From contig CAYXVE010000031.1 in NCBI GenBank assembly GCA_964468435.1, forward strand, positions 1 through 58,043: a stretch of DNA of 58,043 bases, read 5' to 3'. The stretch's first letter is position 1; each line of letters begins with the position of its first letter. Below are positions 7,816 through 15,577 of this stretch, piece after piece. This DNA comes from JBCCTX01 sp964468435. GTDB taxonomy: Bacteria; Bacteroidota; Bacteroidia; J057. A program made the position numbers and the translations under genes. The notes below the pieces were generated by a model. The model saw nothing but the letters and a program-made list of their open reading frames with translations, ran no database searches and was not told the DNA's origin.

Positions 7816-8225
7816 TGATCCCATCAGGACTCGAACCTGAAACCTACTGCTTAGCTTACCACTACAGTTTTCACTGCTTCATGATGAATTTGTGGTCTGG
7901 ACCATATCTTCACCTTCTCAGGTGCAGCACGTATGGCCTCTACGGATCCTCCCTATAATCATAGGCAAAGTAAATACCCTGCTTTTCATTATTTTTCGAC
8001 ATCTCTACCCTATTAAGCCTTTAAGATGCCTAAGTCTCTCAATGTTTTGATATAAGGATACACATCATCAGAACGATTGAGAAACAGAAAGTTTCCTCGG
8101 TATTAACATGTTACAAAGAACGAAGCCTTCACCGATATAGTGCTGTTCACTCTATGGATTCTTGTTTCTCCACAGAGGCTCCTAGATTTGAAGGCAGTTG
8201 CTCTATCCAGTTGAGCTATGGGACC
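7816..8225 (-). tRNA. tRNA-Arg(UCU), split by a group I intron
   Basis: Two exons on the minus strand rebuild a complete 74-nt tRNA. The 5' exon (8225-8191) has acceptor GGTCCCA, D stem GCTC/GAGC, anticodon-stem strand ACTGC and loop bases CTT. The 3' exon (7854-7816) gives loop bases CTAA, stem GCAGT, T arm TCAGG-TTCGAGT-CCTGA, acceptor TGGGATC and discriminator A. The rebuilt loop is CTTCTAA, so the anticodon is UCU, reading AGA/AGG. CCA is not encoded. The interruption lies between anticodon positions 34 and 35. No other tRNA-Arg(UCU) is in the window, so whether this copy is essential cannot be judged. Confidence 0.92.
7855..8190 (-). ncRNA. Group I self-splicing intron in tRNA-Arg(UCU), 336 nt
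   Basis: Boundaries follow group I rules: the 5' exon ends in U and the intron ends in G. P1: exon CUU pairs with GAG at 8181-8179, placing a U-G pair at the splice site. P2: CTCTGTGGA (8177-8169) pairs over nine positions with TCCATAGAG (8158-8150). P7: GGCCATA (7938-7932) pairs with TATGGTC (7906-7900) within an S-like element AAGATATGGTCC (7910-7899). P8: CACCT-GAGA-AGGTG (7924-7911). A P-like CCGAGGAAAC is at 8100-8091. The 5' domain layout recalls the cyanobacterial tRNA-Leu(UAA) intron, which also sits after U34. No homing endonuclease frame is present. Confidence 0.88.
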
Positions 8226-8765
8226 ATATACTGATTTGTAATGAGCTTCATTTGCGATTGCAAATATAATAATCAATTTAAATAAATGAGAATATTTAGC
8301 CATCAAACTGTACTATTCTTACACCCGTGTTCAGCTATTCTTACACCCGTTTTCAACAGGTTATAAATTCTGATGCACAATTCTCAAAAAGACTTTTTCC
8401 AATCATAATCGTAGAAAAGATGTCTTACCATTTCAAAATAGATTTTGTCAAATTAATTTGTAATTCTAACCTCTGCACCACATTCTACTCAATATATGTG
8501 AGATATTCGGCGTAGCTACGCTCATTATCATTGTCTGTAATTTCTTCAAAATCAGAAATTATCTGTAATCGGTTTGGGTGGAATTTGATGACTTAAACGT
8601 TGGAAAGGTCAGAGGGTACGCAACTTTTGCGATGGAGAATTAAAATTTCCTATCATGGCATAAGCTTATGGAGACCGATTTTTGAAGAATCCTAGTATTC
8701 CCAAGCTCAGAGAAGTCATAAATGAATTCAACCTAATGGAAGAATACATATTACTTCCAGATAGT
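8226..8765. other. Gene-free stretch between tRNA-Arg and tRNA-Pro
   Basis: AT-rich and without a supportable gene. A short open stretch (about 8665-8770, plus strand) reads like protein (KNPSIPKLREVINEFNLMEE) but has no start and runs on into the tRNA-Pro terminator, so it is at most a relic. Confidence 0.45.
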
Positions 8766-8803
8766 AAAAAGCACTTACAACTAAATGTTGCAAGTGCTTT
8801 TTT
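8766..8803 (-). terminator. Terminator after the tRNA-Ser/tRNA-Pro unit
   Basis: AAAAGCACTT and CAAC pair with GTTG and AAGTGCTTTT around a short loop; flanking T runs exist on both strands. It lies immediately beyond the 3' end of tRNA-Pro on the minus strand, so it probably ends that transcript. Confidence 0.8.
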
Positions 8804-8806
8804 GTG

Positions 8807-8881
8807 TCGAGGTAGCAGGATTCGAACCTGCGACCCCCTGCTCCCAAAGCAGGTGCGCTAACCGGACTGCGCTACACCTCG
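8807..8881 (-). tRNA. tRNA-Pro(UGG)
   Basis: Complete 75-nt cloverleaf. Acceptor CGAGGTG pairs with TACCTCG (G-U at the seventh pair), the D stem is GCGC/GCGC, the anticodon stem CCTGC/GCAGG holds loop TTTGGGA (anticodon UGG), the T arm is GCAGG-TTCGAAT-CCTGC, and the discriminator is A. CCA is not encoded. It follows tRNA-Ser by 38 nt on the same strand. Confidence 0.95.
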
Positions 8882-8919
8882 ATTATTTCACGACAAAAAA
8901 TAGCTATAACAGCATCCAG

Positions 8920-9006
8920 CGGTGAGGGCGGGATTCGAACCCGCGGTACCTTTACAGGTACGGCAGTTTAGCAAACTGCTGGTTTAAGCCACTCACCCAC
9001 CTCACC
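8920..9006 (-). tRNA. tRNA-Ser(GCU)
   Basis: Class II tRNA of 87 nt. Acceptor GGTGAGG pairs with CCTCACC, the anticodon stem GCAGT/ACTGC holds loop TTGCTAA (anticodon GCU, reading AGC/AGU), there is a long variable arm (TACCTG...AGGTA), the T arm is GCGGG-TTCGAAT-CCCGC, and the discriminator is G. It is probably co-transcribed with tRNA-Pro. Confidence 0.95.
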
Positions 9007-9427
9007 TTTTTCAAGTTTGGCAAAGATAGTAAGAATGATATAATTGTCTATAAAAAATATGAATTTATACAGCGTAAGTAATCTATTTTCCTTCAACCAT
9101 CAGTACGATATTGCTCAGTATGTTTGAGGCTACTATTGAGTGAGTTCATGAAAAAAATATCTATCAGATGAAAGACTGTAGGAAGGCAATATGCTTTACT
9201 TTACAAAGTAATGAGATGATTTCTTCTCATAACTAAATATGTCGCATCACGCGATTCAATCTTTTGAATTGAATTTCAGAAAAAGCTCAATCGTTATAGC
9301 TATAACATTAAAAGAATTTTTTTATTAAAGCTTATGTATTTCTACCAAAAGAACAGATGACTTCTATCATCTCTTTGCGTTGCACAACTCATTTATGATC
9401 CTTAATTAGTCATACATATTGCATTGT
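9007..9427. other. AT-rich intergenic stretch, about 420 nt
   Basis: No gene or strong regulatory motif is visible. It should hold divergent promoters for tRNA-Ser (minus) and the kinase operon (plus), but no clear TAnnTTTG box was found. Confidence 0.4.
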
Positions 9428-9982
9428 ATGAATATCGAGGAGCACGGCCAAAAGTCAAACTTGCAAAAGAATTTATCTGTTAATACGTTGGTACTGGTTA
9501 TGGGTTTACCCGGAAGCGGGAAAACTACTTTTGCTAAGGCATTGAGCAAGCACATAAAAGCTGTACACCTAAACAGTGATATTGTGCGAACTCAACTCGA
9601 TAAACGGGGGCAGTATGACGAACAAACTAAAATCATGATCTACGATCAATTGTGTGAACAAACATATCAGACTCTCAAAAATGGGAAAACTGTCATTGTA
9701 GATGCCACCTTTTACAAACAAGTTCTCAGAAACCGTTTCATAGACATAGCTATTAAGCTCGTTGTTCCTTACAAACTCATCAAAATTAAAGCACAACCTC
9801 ATACAATCAAAAAACGGATGAATATAGATCGCGAACACAGTGAAGCGGATTTTTCTGTATATCAATCAATCAAAGAACAATTCGAACCCATTGAAGAACC
9901 TTTTCTGGCTATATCTTCCGAAGAGCTGTCCCTCGAAGAAATGACTCAATACGCTCAACAATATATTAATGAATCTGCATGA
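9428..9982 (+). CDS. P-loop kinase-like ATP-binding protein
   Basis: Small AAA_33-type P-loop protein of about 184 residues. Walker A is GLPGSGKTT (residues 26-34), a Walker B-like hydrophobic strand ends in VDATFYK, and an Arg-rich lid-like region contains KKRMN. This fold covers zeta-toxin-like, gluconate-kinase-like and polynucleotide-kinase-like enzymes; the substrate cannot be told from sequence. The ATG at 9428 is preferred to the in-frame TTG at 9419. It overlaps the next gene by 4 bp (ATGA). In many bacteria the two domains are fused as an aminoglycoside phosphotransferase-like protein plus ATP-binding protein, so they probably act together. Confidence 0.8.
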   Translation: MNIEEHGQKSNLQKNLSVNTLVLVMGLPGSGKTTFAKALSKHIKAVHLNSDIVRTQLDKRGQYDEQTKIMIYDQLCEQTYQTLKNGKTVIVDATFYKQVLRNRFIDIAIKLVVPYKLIKIKAQPHTIKKRMNIDREHSEADFSVYQSIKEQFEPIEEPFLAISSEELSLEEMTQYAQQYINESA

Positions 9983-10998
9983 ACATTCAGCAAGTACAAC
10001 ATTTAATCGATCAATGTGCCTTTCCAGATACCTGCAAAAACCCCCATCTGGTCGAAACACATATCTCATGGGTCATCATTGCTTGCAAATATGTATTTAA
10101 AATCAAAAAGCCTGTTAACTATGGTTTTCTCGACTTTTCCACCCTTAATTTAAGACAGTATTATTGCCGCAGGGAAGTACTGCTCAATACTCGTCTCACC
10201 GAAGATGTATATCTGGGCGTTATCCCCATTATGCAAAACGGCGAAAACTTCAATCTAGGCCAGGGAGAAGGTGAAATTGTGGATTACGCTGTGATGATGA
10301 AAAACCTGAATCCCAATCTCCATATGTCACAAATGCTTAAAAACAATCAAGTCAGCAAATTTCACATTCGACAAATAGCTCAGGTATTATCTCATTTTCA
10401 CAAAAATACAAAAATCATACGATCACATCGTACTGGTGAAACCCTTTGGTCTGCTTTCAGTGATCTGACTAAGCATAAGGATGACTTTGATCTACAGGAA
10501 AGAAATACCATCAAGCATTGTAATAGCTCTATGAAATCCTTCATAGATCATTACAAATATATTTTCGACGATCGGGTAAGACAAGGATGGATAAGAGACT
10601 GCCACGGCGACCTGCATACAGGCAATATTTTTCTGTATACTCCACCGATAATATTCGATTGCATTGAGTTTAATGATGCTTTCCGCGAAATAGATGTGTT
10701 AAATGAATTGGCTTTCATAACCATGGACCTCGAATTTCATGGCAGAAAAGAACTCGCTCAAACATTTCTGGAGTACTATCAGAAACTTAACCCTTGCCTC
10801 CGCACAGAACAGGCAGGCACGCTCTACAAATACTACAAGATGTACCGGGCTAACGTAAGGGCTAAAGTCAATATCTTGCAAGCAATAGATCCCGACAATC
10901 AATCACCTGAAGTATACCGGGATAAGGCCCATGATTATGTGAAATTAATGCAGCAATATCTTGAGGAAGTGGAAAAAGTGGCCGATATTTGTTCTTAA
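9979..10998 (+). CDS. Aminoglycoside-phosphotransferase-fold kinase-like protein
   Basis: Protein of 339 residues with the kinase-like fold of the APH family. The catalytic loop is visible as RDCHGDLHTGNIF (Asp in HGD, downstream Asn), followed by the metal-binding segment IIFDCIEFND in place of the usual IDFE. The N-terminal half contains VFKIKKPVNYGFLDFST, typical of the phosphotransferase half of the fused two-domain proteins related to the preceding P-loop gene. It is coupled to both neighbours by overlapping start and stop codons. The substrate is unknown; antibiotic phosphorylation should not be assumed from the family name. Confidence 0.78.
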   Translation: MNIQQVQHLIDQCAFPDTCKNPHLVETHISWVIIACKYVFKIKKPVNYGFLDFSTLNLRQYYCRREVLLNTRLTEDVYLGVIPIMQNGENFNLGQGEGEIVDYAVMMKNLNPNLHMSQMLKNNQVSKFHIRQIAQVLSHFHKNTKIIRSHRTGETLWSAFSDLTKHKDDFDLQERNTIKHCNSSMKSFIDHYKYIFDDRVRQGWIRDCHGDLHTGNIFLYTPPIIFDCIEFNDAFREIDVLNELAFITMDLEFHGRKELAQTFLEYYQKLNPCLRTEQAGTLYKYYKMYRANVRAKVNILQAIDPDNQSPEVYRDKAHDYVKLMQQYLEEVEKVADICS

Positions 10999-12017
10999 TG
11001 GAATTTGCCTATCCTAAATACTTAGTCTGGTGGATCATATTACCGATTAGTACTTTCTTACTAATCCTATTCTTCCGGCATATGAAGCTATTCCATCAAA
11101 ACTGGAAGTCCAGAGCCTGTATCCCTCCCTTATCTCAGCTCAGATGGAAAATTATCTTACGAATATTTGCAGTATTTTTATCACTCATAGCTCTCTCCGG
11201 TCCTTATTTTCCAAGATGGGTACAATCTTTTCCTGTAAAAGGACGTCAGATATACTTCCTTCTGGATGTATCTGCAAGCATGAATACCAAAGATCTCACA
11301 ACATCCAGACTAAAATATGCCAAAAATATTATTCATCAACTGATAGATCATTTTCAAGGAGATGAAATGGGACTTATCGTATTTACAGATGATGCCTATG
11401 TACAATGTCCTCTAACTAAGGACTTCCGTTTACTCAAATCTTTTCTCGATCTTTCCCAAACCCAGCAGTTCTCACGTACAGGCACGCAATACAGAAATGC
11501 ATTAGCAACCGCTCTGGAACGCTTCCTGAGTAATCCCTTACCAAGAGACAACGGCCAGCGCGTAGCCATACTATTCTCCGATGGTGGCGATTTTGGTGAT
11601 GAGTACACTTCAATTATAGACCGATACAAACAAGCAAGTATCTCTATTATCCCAATCGGTATAGGTACCTCTAAAGGAGATTATATTCCTAGCCCGCAAT
11701 CATCACACCCATTGAAAATCATAACAGATTCCCGTGGGCAACCTGTCATCAGTTCGCTGGAAGATCAGGGGCTAAAAGCCCTGGCAAAAGCAGTTGGTAC
11801 AGAATACGTTATTTTCGATCAGCAATTAGCTGAACTTCAACCGCTCATCAGACAAATCAACCAGATCAGCCTAGCTGTCCTAGACGATCAGACAGCATTA
11901 AAACCCTTTAATACTTATCAGATTTTTCTGTTAATTGGAATTGTCTTATTTCTAATTGAAGCTTTTTGGTTACCCAGAAAATTACATGAAAAAGATTCTC
12001 TACATCATGATCATTAG
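10998..12017 (+). CDS. BatA-like VWA-domain membrane protein
   Basis: Protein of 339 residues with two N-terminal membrane helices (about residues 9-27 and 51-70), a von Willebrand A domain and a third membrane helix near the C-terminus (FLLIGIVLFLIEAFWLP). The MIDAS begins Asp90-Val-Ser-Ala-Ser94, with later Thr and Asp (FSDGGDFGD) positions. This is the layout of BatA/BatB of the Bacteroides aerotolerance operons, whose biochemical role is unsettled. The ATG at 10998 overlaps the previous stop (TAATG) and is preferred to an in-frame ATG at 10989, because it starts directly before the conserved FAYPKYL segment. No MoxR or DUF58 genes accompany it, unlike full bat loci. Confidence 0.82.
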   Translation: MEFAYPKYLVWWIILPISTFLLILFFRHMKLFHQNWKSRACIPPLSQLRWKIILRIFAVFLSLIALSGPYFPRWVQSFPVKGRQIYFLLDVSASMNTKDLTTSRLKYAKNIIHQLIDHFQGDEMGLIVFTDDAYVQCPLTKDFRLLKSFLDLSQTQQFSRTGTQYRNALATALERFLSNPLPRDNGQRVAILFSDGGDFGDEYTSIIDRYKQASISIIPIGIGTSKGDYIPSPQSSHPLKIITDSRGQPVISSLEDQGLKALAKAVGTEYVIFDQQLAELQPLIRQINQISLAVLDDQTALKPFNTYQIFLLIGIVLFLIEAFWLPRKLHEKDSLHHDH

Positions 12018-12672
12018 TCTGCTGGAAGGTGAATCTACCCCCAATCCTATCAAACATGCCTTAGATTACTGGCAACAGTCAGACTATGAACAAAGTCTCC
12101 ACTACTTTAGAGAAGCCCTTCATCAATATTCGGATCAACGGGCTGAGGTCAAGTACAATATGGCTCAGATTTTCATGAAAATGGAAATCTACGACAGCGC
12201 CCAGATCTGTTTTGAGTCAATTGTCCCGCAATTTGATGATCCCAAACAATCAGAACTCTATAACCTCATAGGATATGCAGCTGTCATGCAGCATCAATAC
12301 CGTGAAGCTCTACTTGCCTTCCGGCAGGCGCTAGTAAAAGACCCATCTAATAATCAGGCCGCATTCAACTATGAACTTTTATACAAGCGGCTACTCCAGG
12401 AAAGCTCTCCCCCAACAAATAATGCCCCAGATTCTGGCAGTTCCTCTCCCCCCCTACCCGGCCTCTCAAGTGGCATCCGGAATATATCAGGATTACAGCC
12501 CTCAAACAGACCTACTGAAAGCGATGCACTTACATTTTTTGCAGATTCCCTCAACATTATCGAGGCATTAAAGGTCCTTGAGTGGATACAAAAAAGAGAG
12601 TATCAGTATATTCAGGAGTTGAAAAAAAGCCCCAGAAAACTTCCCTATAAGTCCGAAAAACCAAACTGGTAG
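11986..12672 (+). CDS. TPR protein (BatC/BatE-like partner)
   Basis: About 228 residues. A short hydrophobic N-terminus (MKKILYIMIISLL) may be a signal or anchor, then at least three tetratricopeptide units follow (HALDYWQQSDYEQSLHYF, VKYNMAQIFMKMEIYDSA, YNLIGYAAVMQHQYREAL), a Pro/Ser-rich linker and a charged C-terminal helix. The start at 11986 is chosen because it gives the hydrophobic N-terminus; an upstream ATG at 11956 lies deeper in the VWA gene. VWA plus TPR is the standard BatA/BatC pairing, so a periplasmic or membrane scaffold for the VWA protein is inferred. Confidence 0.75.
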   Translation: MKKILYIMIISLLEGESTPNPIKHALDYWQQSDYEQSLHYFREALHQYSDQRAEVKYNMAQIFMKMEIYDSAQICFESIVPQFDDPKQSELYNLIGYAAVMQHQYREALLAFRQALVKDPSNNQAAFNYELLYKRLLQESSPPTNNAPDSGSSSPPLPGLSSGIRNISGLQPSNRPTESDALTFFADSLNIIEALKVLEWIQKREYQYIQELKKSPRKLPYKSEKPNW

Positions 12673-12678
12673 TTAATT

Positions 12679-13209
12679 ATGAAATTACAGATAGCCGTCT
12701 TATTTCTCATTTATATTCCCATAATGTCGCAACACGCTACTGCACAGGATGATTTCCAGTCTTTTTTCACTCCCGTATGGCAGCGCGCCACCAGCTACCT
12801 CATCGAAGTAGCAGAGCTGATGCCAGAAGATTTATATGACTATAAACCTCAATCTGAGATCATGAGCTTTAAGGAGCAGCTTCTGCATATTGCAGGTAAT
12901 ATACATTCTCTACATGGACGATTTATAGTTCCTCCCCTATCCCCCTGGGAGCCTCCCAATCCTCAACAAACGAGAAAAGAAGAAGTCATCAGGGAATTGA
13001 AACATGCATGTTCACTGGTAGAAAAAAGCCTCCAAAATCTTACACAGGAAGAACTCAATAAAGTATCGGAAAACTTCTGGGGGCCTGATCCCATGACCCC
13101 AAAAGGTATATTTCTCCTTATTCGGGACCACATGACCCACCACAGGGGCCAACTCGTGATCTATCTCAGAATGAATGAGATTGTACCACCCCGCTACAGA
13201 GGCTGGTAG
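12679..13209 (+). CDS. Exported DinB-family protein
   Basis: Protein of 176 residues with an N-terminal signal peptide (about residues 1-22, ending ATAQ), unusual for the mostly cytoplasmic DinB/YfiT four-helix family. Candidate metal ligands are His in EQLLHIAGN and the pair in DHMTHHRGQ. The C-terminal IVPPRYRGW is common in Bacteroidota members. DinB-like proteins include thiol-dependent transferases and metalloenzymes, but most, including this one, have no assigned reaction. It starts 6 nt after the TPR gene, so co-transcription is likely. Confidence 0.8.
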   Translation: MKLQIAVLFLIYIPIMSQHATAQDDFQSFFTPVWQRATSYLIEVAELMPEDLYDYKPQSEIMSFKEQLLHIAGNIHSLHGRFIVPPLSPWEPPNPQQTRKEEVIRELKHACSLVEKSLQNLTQEELNKVSENFWGPDPMTPKGIFLLIRDHMTHHRGQLVIYLRMNEIVPPRYRGW

Positions 13210-13322
13210 CAAGGAGCTGTAATCAATCCTTTTATTATGTGCTTAAATTTGGTATTTTGTATCATGATCAGATGATTTCTACATCATACTCAAATGAAGG
13301 TCTTTACTGAATTACGATAAAT

Positions 13323-15482
13323 ATGGCTACGACAACCCGCAGTAATCTCATGTTATTAACCTTGATTACTGGCCTCATTTACACTGGCTGCCAGTCAGAA
13401 TATCAGGACCCTTATGCGGGTTCCGACTGGCCTTCCTATCTAGGAAGTAAAGGCAGTAGTCAGTATTCTACCCTGGATCAGATACATACCGGCAACGTTG
13501 ACCAGCTTACTGTAGCCTGGGAATTTCGCAGTGGGGATGCTGACGCCAGTAATCGGTCTCAAATACAATGCAACCCATTGATCATAGATGGTATACTATA
13601 TGGAAGCACTCCCAAAATGATTTTCTTTGCGCTCAATGCTGCTGATGGTAGCTTGCTGTGGACCTTCAATCCCTATGAAGGAAAAGAAGTCTCCAGCCTC
13701 GGTGTCAACCGGGGATTGGTGTACTGGGAATCTGGGAGTGAACAACGCCTACTCTGCGCTACTGGAGCCACACTTTATGCAATCGACCCCTCCAATGGTC
13801 AACTCATCCCCAGCTTCGGTGAGGAGGGCATGGTAGATCTGTACAAAGGTCTCGGCAGAGACGTGGAAGGGCTTGACATACTTGCCAATACACCTGGTGT
13901 TGTATATGATAACTTGCTTATTATGGGAACAAGGCTGTCTGAGACCAATCCAGCTGCACCGGGCCATATTAGAGCTTATCATATTATCACCGGAGAAATG
14001 GAATGGATTTTCCATACCATCCCTCATCCCGGAGAATTTGGTCATGACACCTGGCCTAAAGGATCATGGGAAAGAGCCGGAGGCGCTAATGCCTGGGCAG
14101 GCATGAGTGTCGATGAAGAGCGTGGAATCGTTTTCATTCCTACTGGCTCTGCCACTTCCGATTTCTACGGTGGCGACCGGAAAGGAGAAAACCTGTTTGC
14201 CAACTGCCTCATCGCACTGAATGCCAAAACAGGTAAACGCATCTGGCATTTCCAAACCGTACATCACGATATCTGGGACCGGGACCTTCCCGCACCTCCT
14301 AATCTGGTGACTGTAACACATGACGGCCAAAAAATTGACGCAGTTGCTCAAATTACCAAATCAGGATTTGTATTTCTGTTTGACAGGGAAAATGGTAGTC
14401 CTCTATTTCCCATAAAAGAAATTCCCGTTCCTAACTCCAATCTCCGGGGTGAAGAAACATGGCCTACACAACCCGTACCTACAGCGCCACCTCCATTTGC
14501 CAGACAATATTTCACTGCCGAAGATGCATCAGACATTTCACCAGAGGTCAATCAGGAAATCAAAGAAAAACTGGCACAAGTCCGGACAGGAAAGCGCTTT
14601 ATACCTCCCAGCCTGGAGGGTACTGTTATTTTTCCCGGATTTGATGGAGGAGGAGAATGGGGAGGTGCAGCCTTTGACCCTACCTCGGGTTGGCTGTATG
14701 TCAATGCCAATGAAATGCCCTGGATTCTGACCATGTTTGAGATCTACCCTGATGATGGCAATAAGACTATCAGCCTGGGTAGAAATTCCTATGCCCAGTT
14801 TTGCTCCAGTTGCCACGGTATTGACCGCAAGGGTGGGTCTTACATGGGTGAAATACCTAGCCTGGTAGAGATAGAACTAAGAAAAAGTAAGAAGGGTATC
14901 ATGGAAATGATCCAGTACGGTAAGGGGGTAATGCCTGGATTTCCCTGGCTCGATGAGAACCGAATAGAAGCTATTGCTGATTTTCTGATAGAGACAGAAC
15001 CTGAGGATAATCTGGTAATGCAGGTTGCACGGGAAGAAACTGCGGGTCGCATTCCCAAATTTGCTCATACTGGATACAACCGCTTCAAAGATGAAAATGG
15101 TTATCCTGCCGTTAAACCCCCATGGGGAACACTCAATGCCATAGATCTCAATAAAGGAGAGATCGTATGGAAAGTACCTTTAGGAGCGTTTGAAGAGCTT
15201 ACCGAAAAAGGAATCCCTCCTACCGGAACCGAAAACTATGGTGGCCCCATAGTTACTGCTGGAGGATTGATCTTTATCGCTGCCAGCCAGGATGAGAAGT
15301 TCCGTGCATTTGACAAGAAAACAGGGAAAATACTATGGGAAACAGATCTGCCTGTAGGAGGATATGCGACCCCAAGTACATATGCTGTAGATGGCCGACA
15401 ATATGTGGTAATAGCTTGTGGAGGTGGAAAAATGGGTACTAAATCAGGCGATACATATATTGCATTCAGCCTGCCTGAGTGA
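13323..15482 (+). CDS. PQQ-dependent dehydrogenase with inserted cytochrome c domain (lipoprotein)
   Basis: Quinoprotein of 719 residues predicted to oxidise a sugar or alcohol in the periplasm and pass electrons to a heme. The N-terminus ends in a lipobox (IYTGC, Cys23), so it should be lipid-anchored. Beta-propeller repeats follow: DWPSYLGSKGSSQYS, LLWTFNPYEG, IWHFQTVHHDIWDRDLP and, after the insertion, IVWKVPLGAF and ILWETDLPVGG. A c-type heme site Cys494-Ser-Ser-Cys497-His498 lies within the propeller sequence (about residues 485-575), with a plausible distal Met in VMPGFPW. The family resembles mGDH-type dehydrogenases lacking membrane helices. PQQ biosynthesis genes are absent from the window. 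Substrate unknown. Confidence 0.88.
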   Translation: MATTTRSNLMLLTLITGLIYTGCQSEYQDPYAGSDWPSYLGSKGSSQYSTLDQIHTGNVDQLTVAWEFRSGDADASNRSQIQCNPLIIDGILYGSTPKMIFFALNAADGSLLWTFNPYEGKEVSSLGVNRGLVYWESGSEQRLLCATGATLYAIDPSNGQLIPSFGEEGMVDLYKGLGRDVEGLDILANTPGVVYDNLLIMGTRLSETNPAAPGHIRAYHIITGEMEWIFHTIPHPGEFGHDTWPKGSWERAGGANAWAGMSVDEERGIVFIPTGSATSDFYGGDRKGENLFANCLIALNAKTGKRIWHFQTVHHDIWDRDLPAPPNLVTVTHDGQKIDAVAQITKSGFVFLFDRENGSPLFPIKEIPVPNSNLRGEETWPTQPVPTAPPPFARQYFTAEDASDISPEVNQEIKEKLAQVRTGKRFIPPSLEGTVIFPGFDGGGEWGGAAFDPTSGWLYVNANEMPWILTMFEIYPDDGNKTISLGRNSYAQFCSSCHGIDRKGGSYMGEIPSLVEIELRKSKKGIMEMIQYGKGVMPGFPWLDENRIEAIADFLIETEPEDNLVMQVAREETAGRIPKFAHTGYNRFKDENGYPAVKPPWGTLNAIDLNKGEIVWKVPLGAFEELTEKGIPPTGTENYGGPIVTAGGLIFIAASQDEKFRAFDKKTGKILWETDLPVGGYATPSTYAVDGRQYVVIACGGGKMGTKSGDTYIAFSLPE

Positions 15483-15494
15483 GATTTTCATAAA

Positions 15495-15533
15495 AAAAAT
15501 GAGGAAGACCTATTCAAAGCCTTCCTCATTTTT
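15495..15533. terminator. Bidirectional terminator
   Basis: AAAAATGAGGAAG and CTTCCTCATTTTT form a long stem between two convergent genes, with T runs on both strands, so it can end both the dehydrogenase (plus) and protease (minus) transcripts. Confidence 0.88.
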
Positions 15534-15577
15534 ATTGTGCATTTATTTATTTCTGTATCCCGACTATATTGAATAAA

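Noticed and set aside
7773..7958. 61-codon plus-strand frame over the tRNA-Arg 3' exon and intron
   Set aside because: It is antisense to the tRNA and the intron core (P7/P8), so it is a chance frame and not a homing endonuclease.
7855..8190. Possible homing endonuclease inside the intron
   Set aside because: No frame of useful length or LAGLIDADG/GIY-YIG/HNH-like motif in either strand.
8640..8806. Protein-like stretch (KNPSIPKLREVINEFNLMEE) before tRNA-Pro
   Set aside because: No start codon (a stop lies just upstream) and it continues into the tRNA terminator; at most a relic.
10549..10998. Antibiotic-resistance kinase
   Set aside because: The phosphotransferase-fold protein belongs to the widespread two-domain housekeeping-type group; nothing in it indicates aminoglycoside use.
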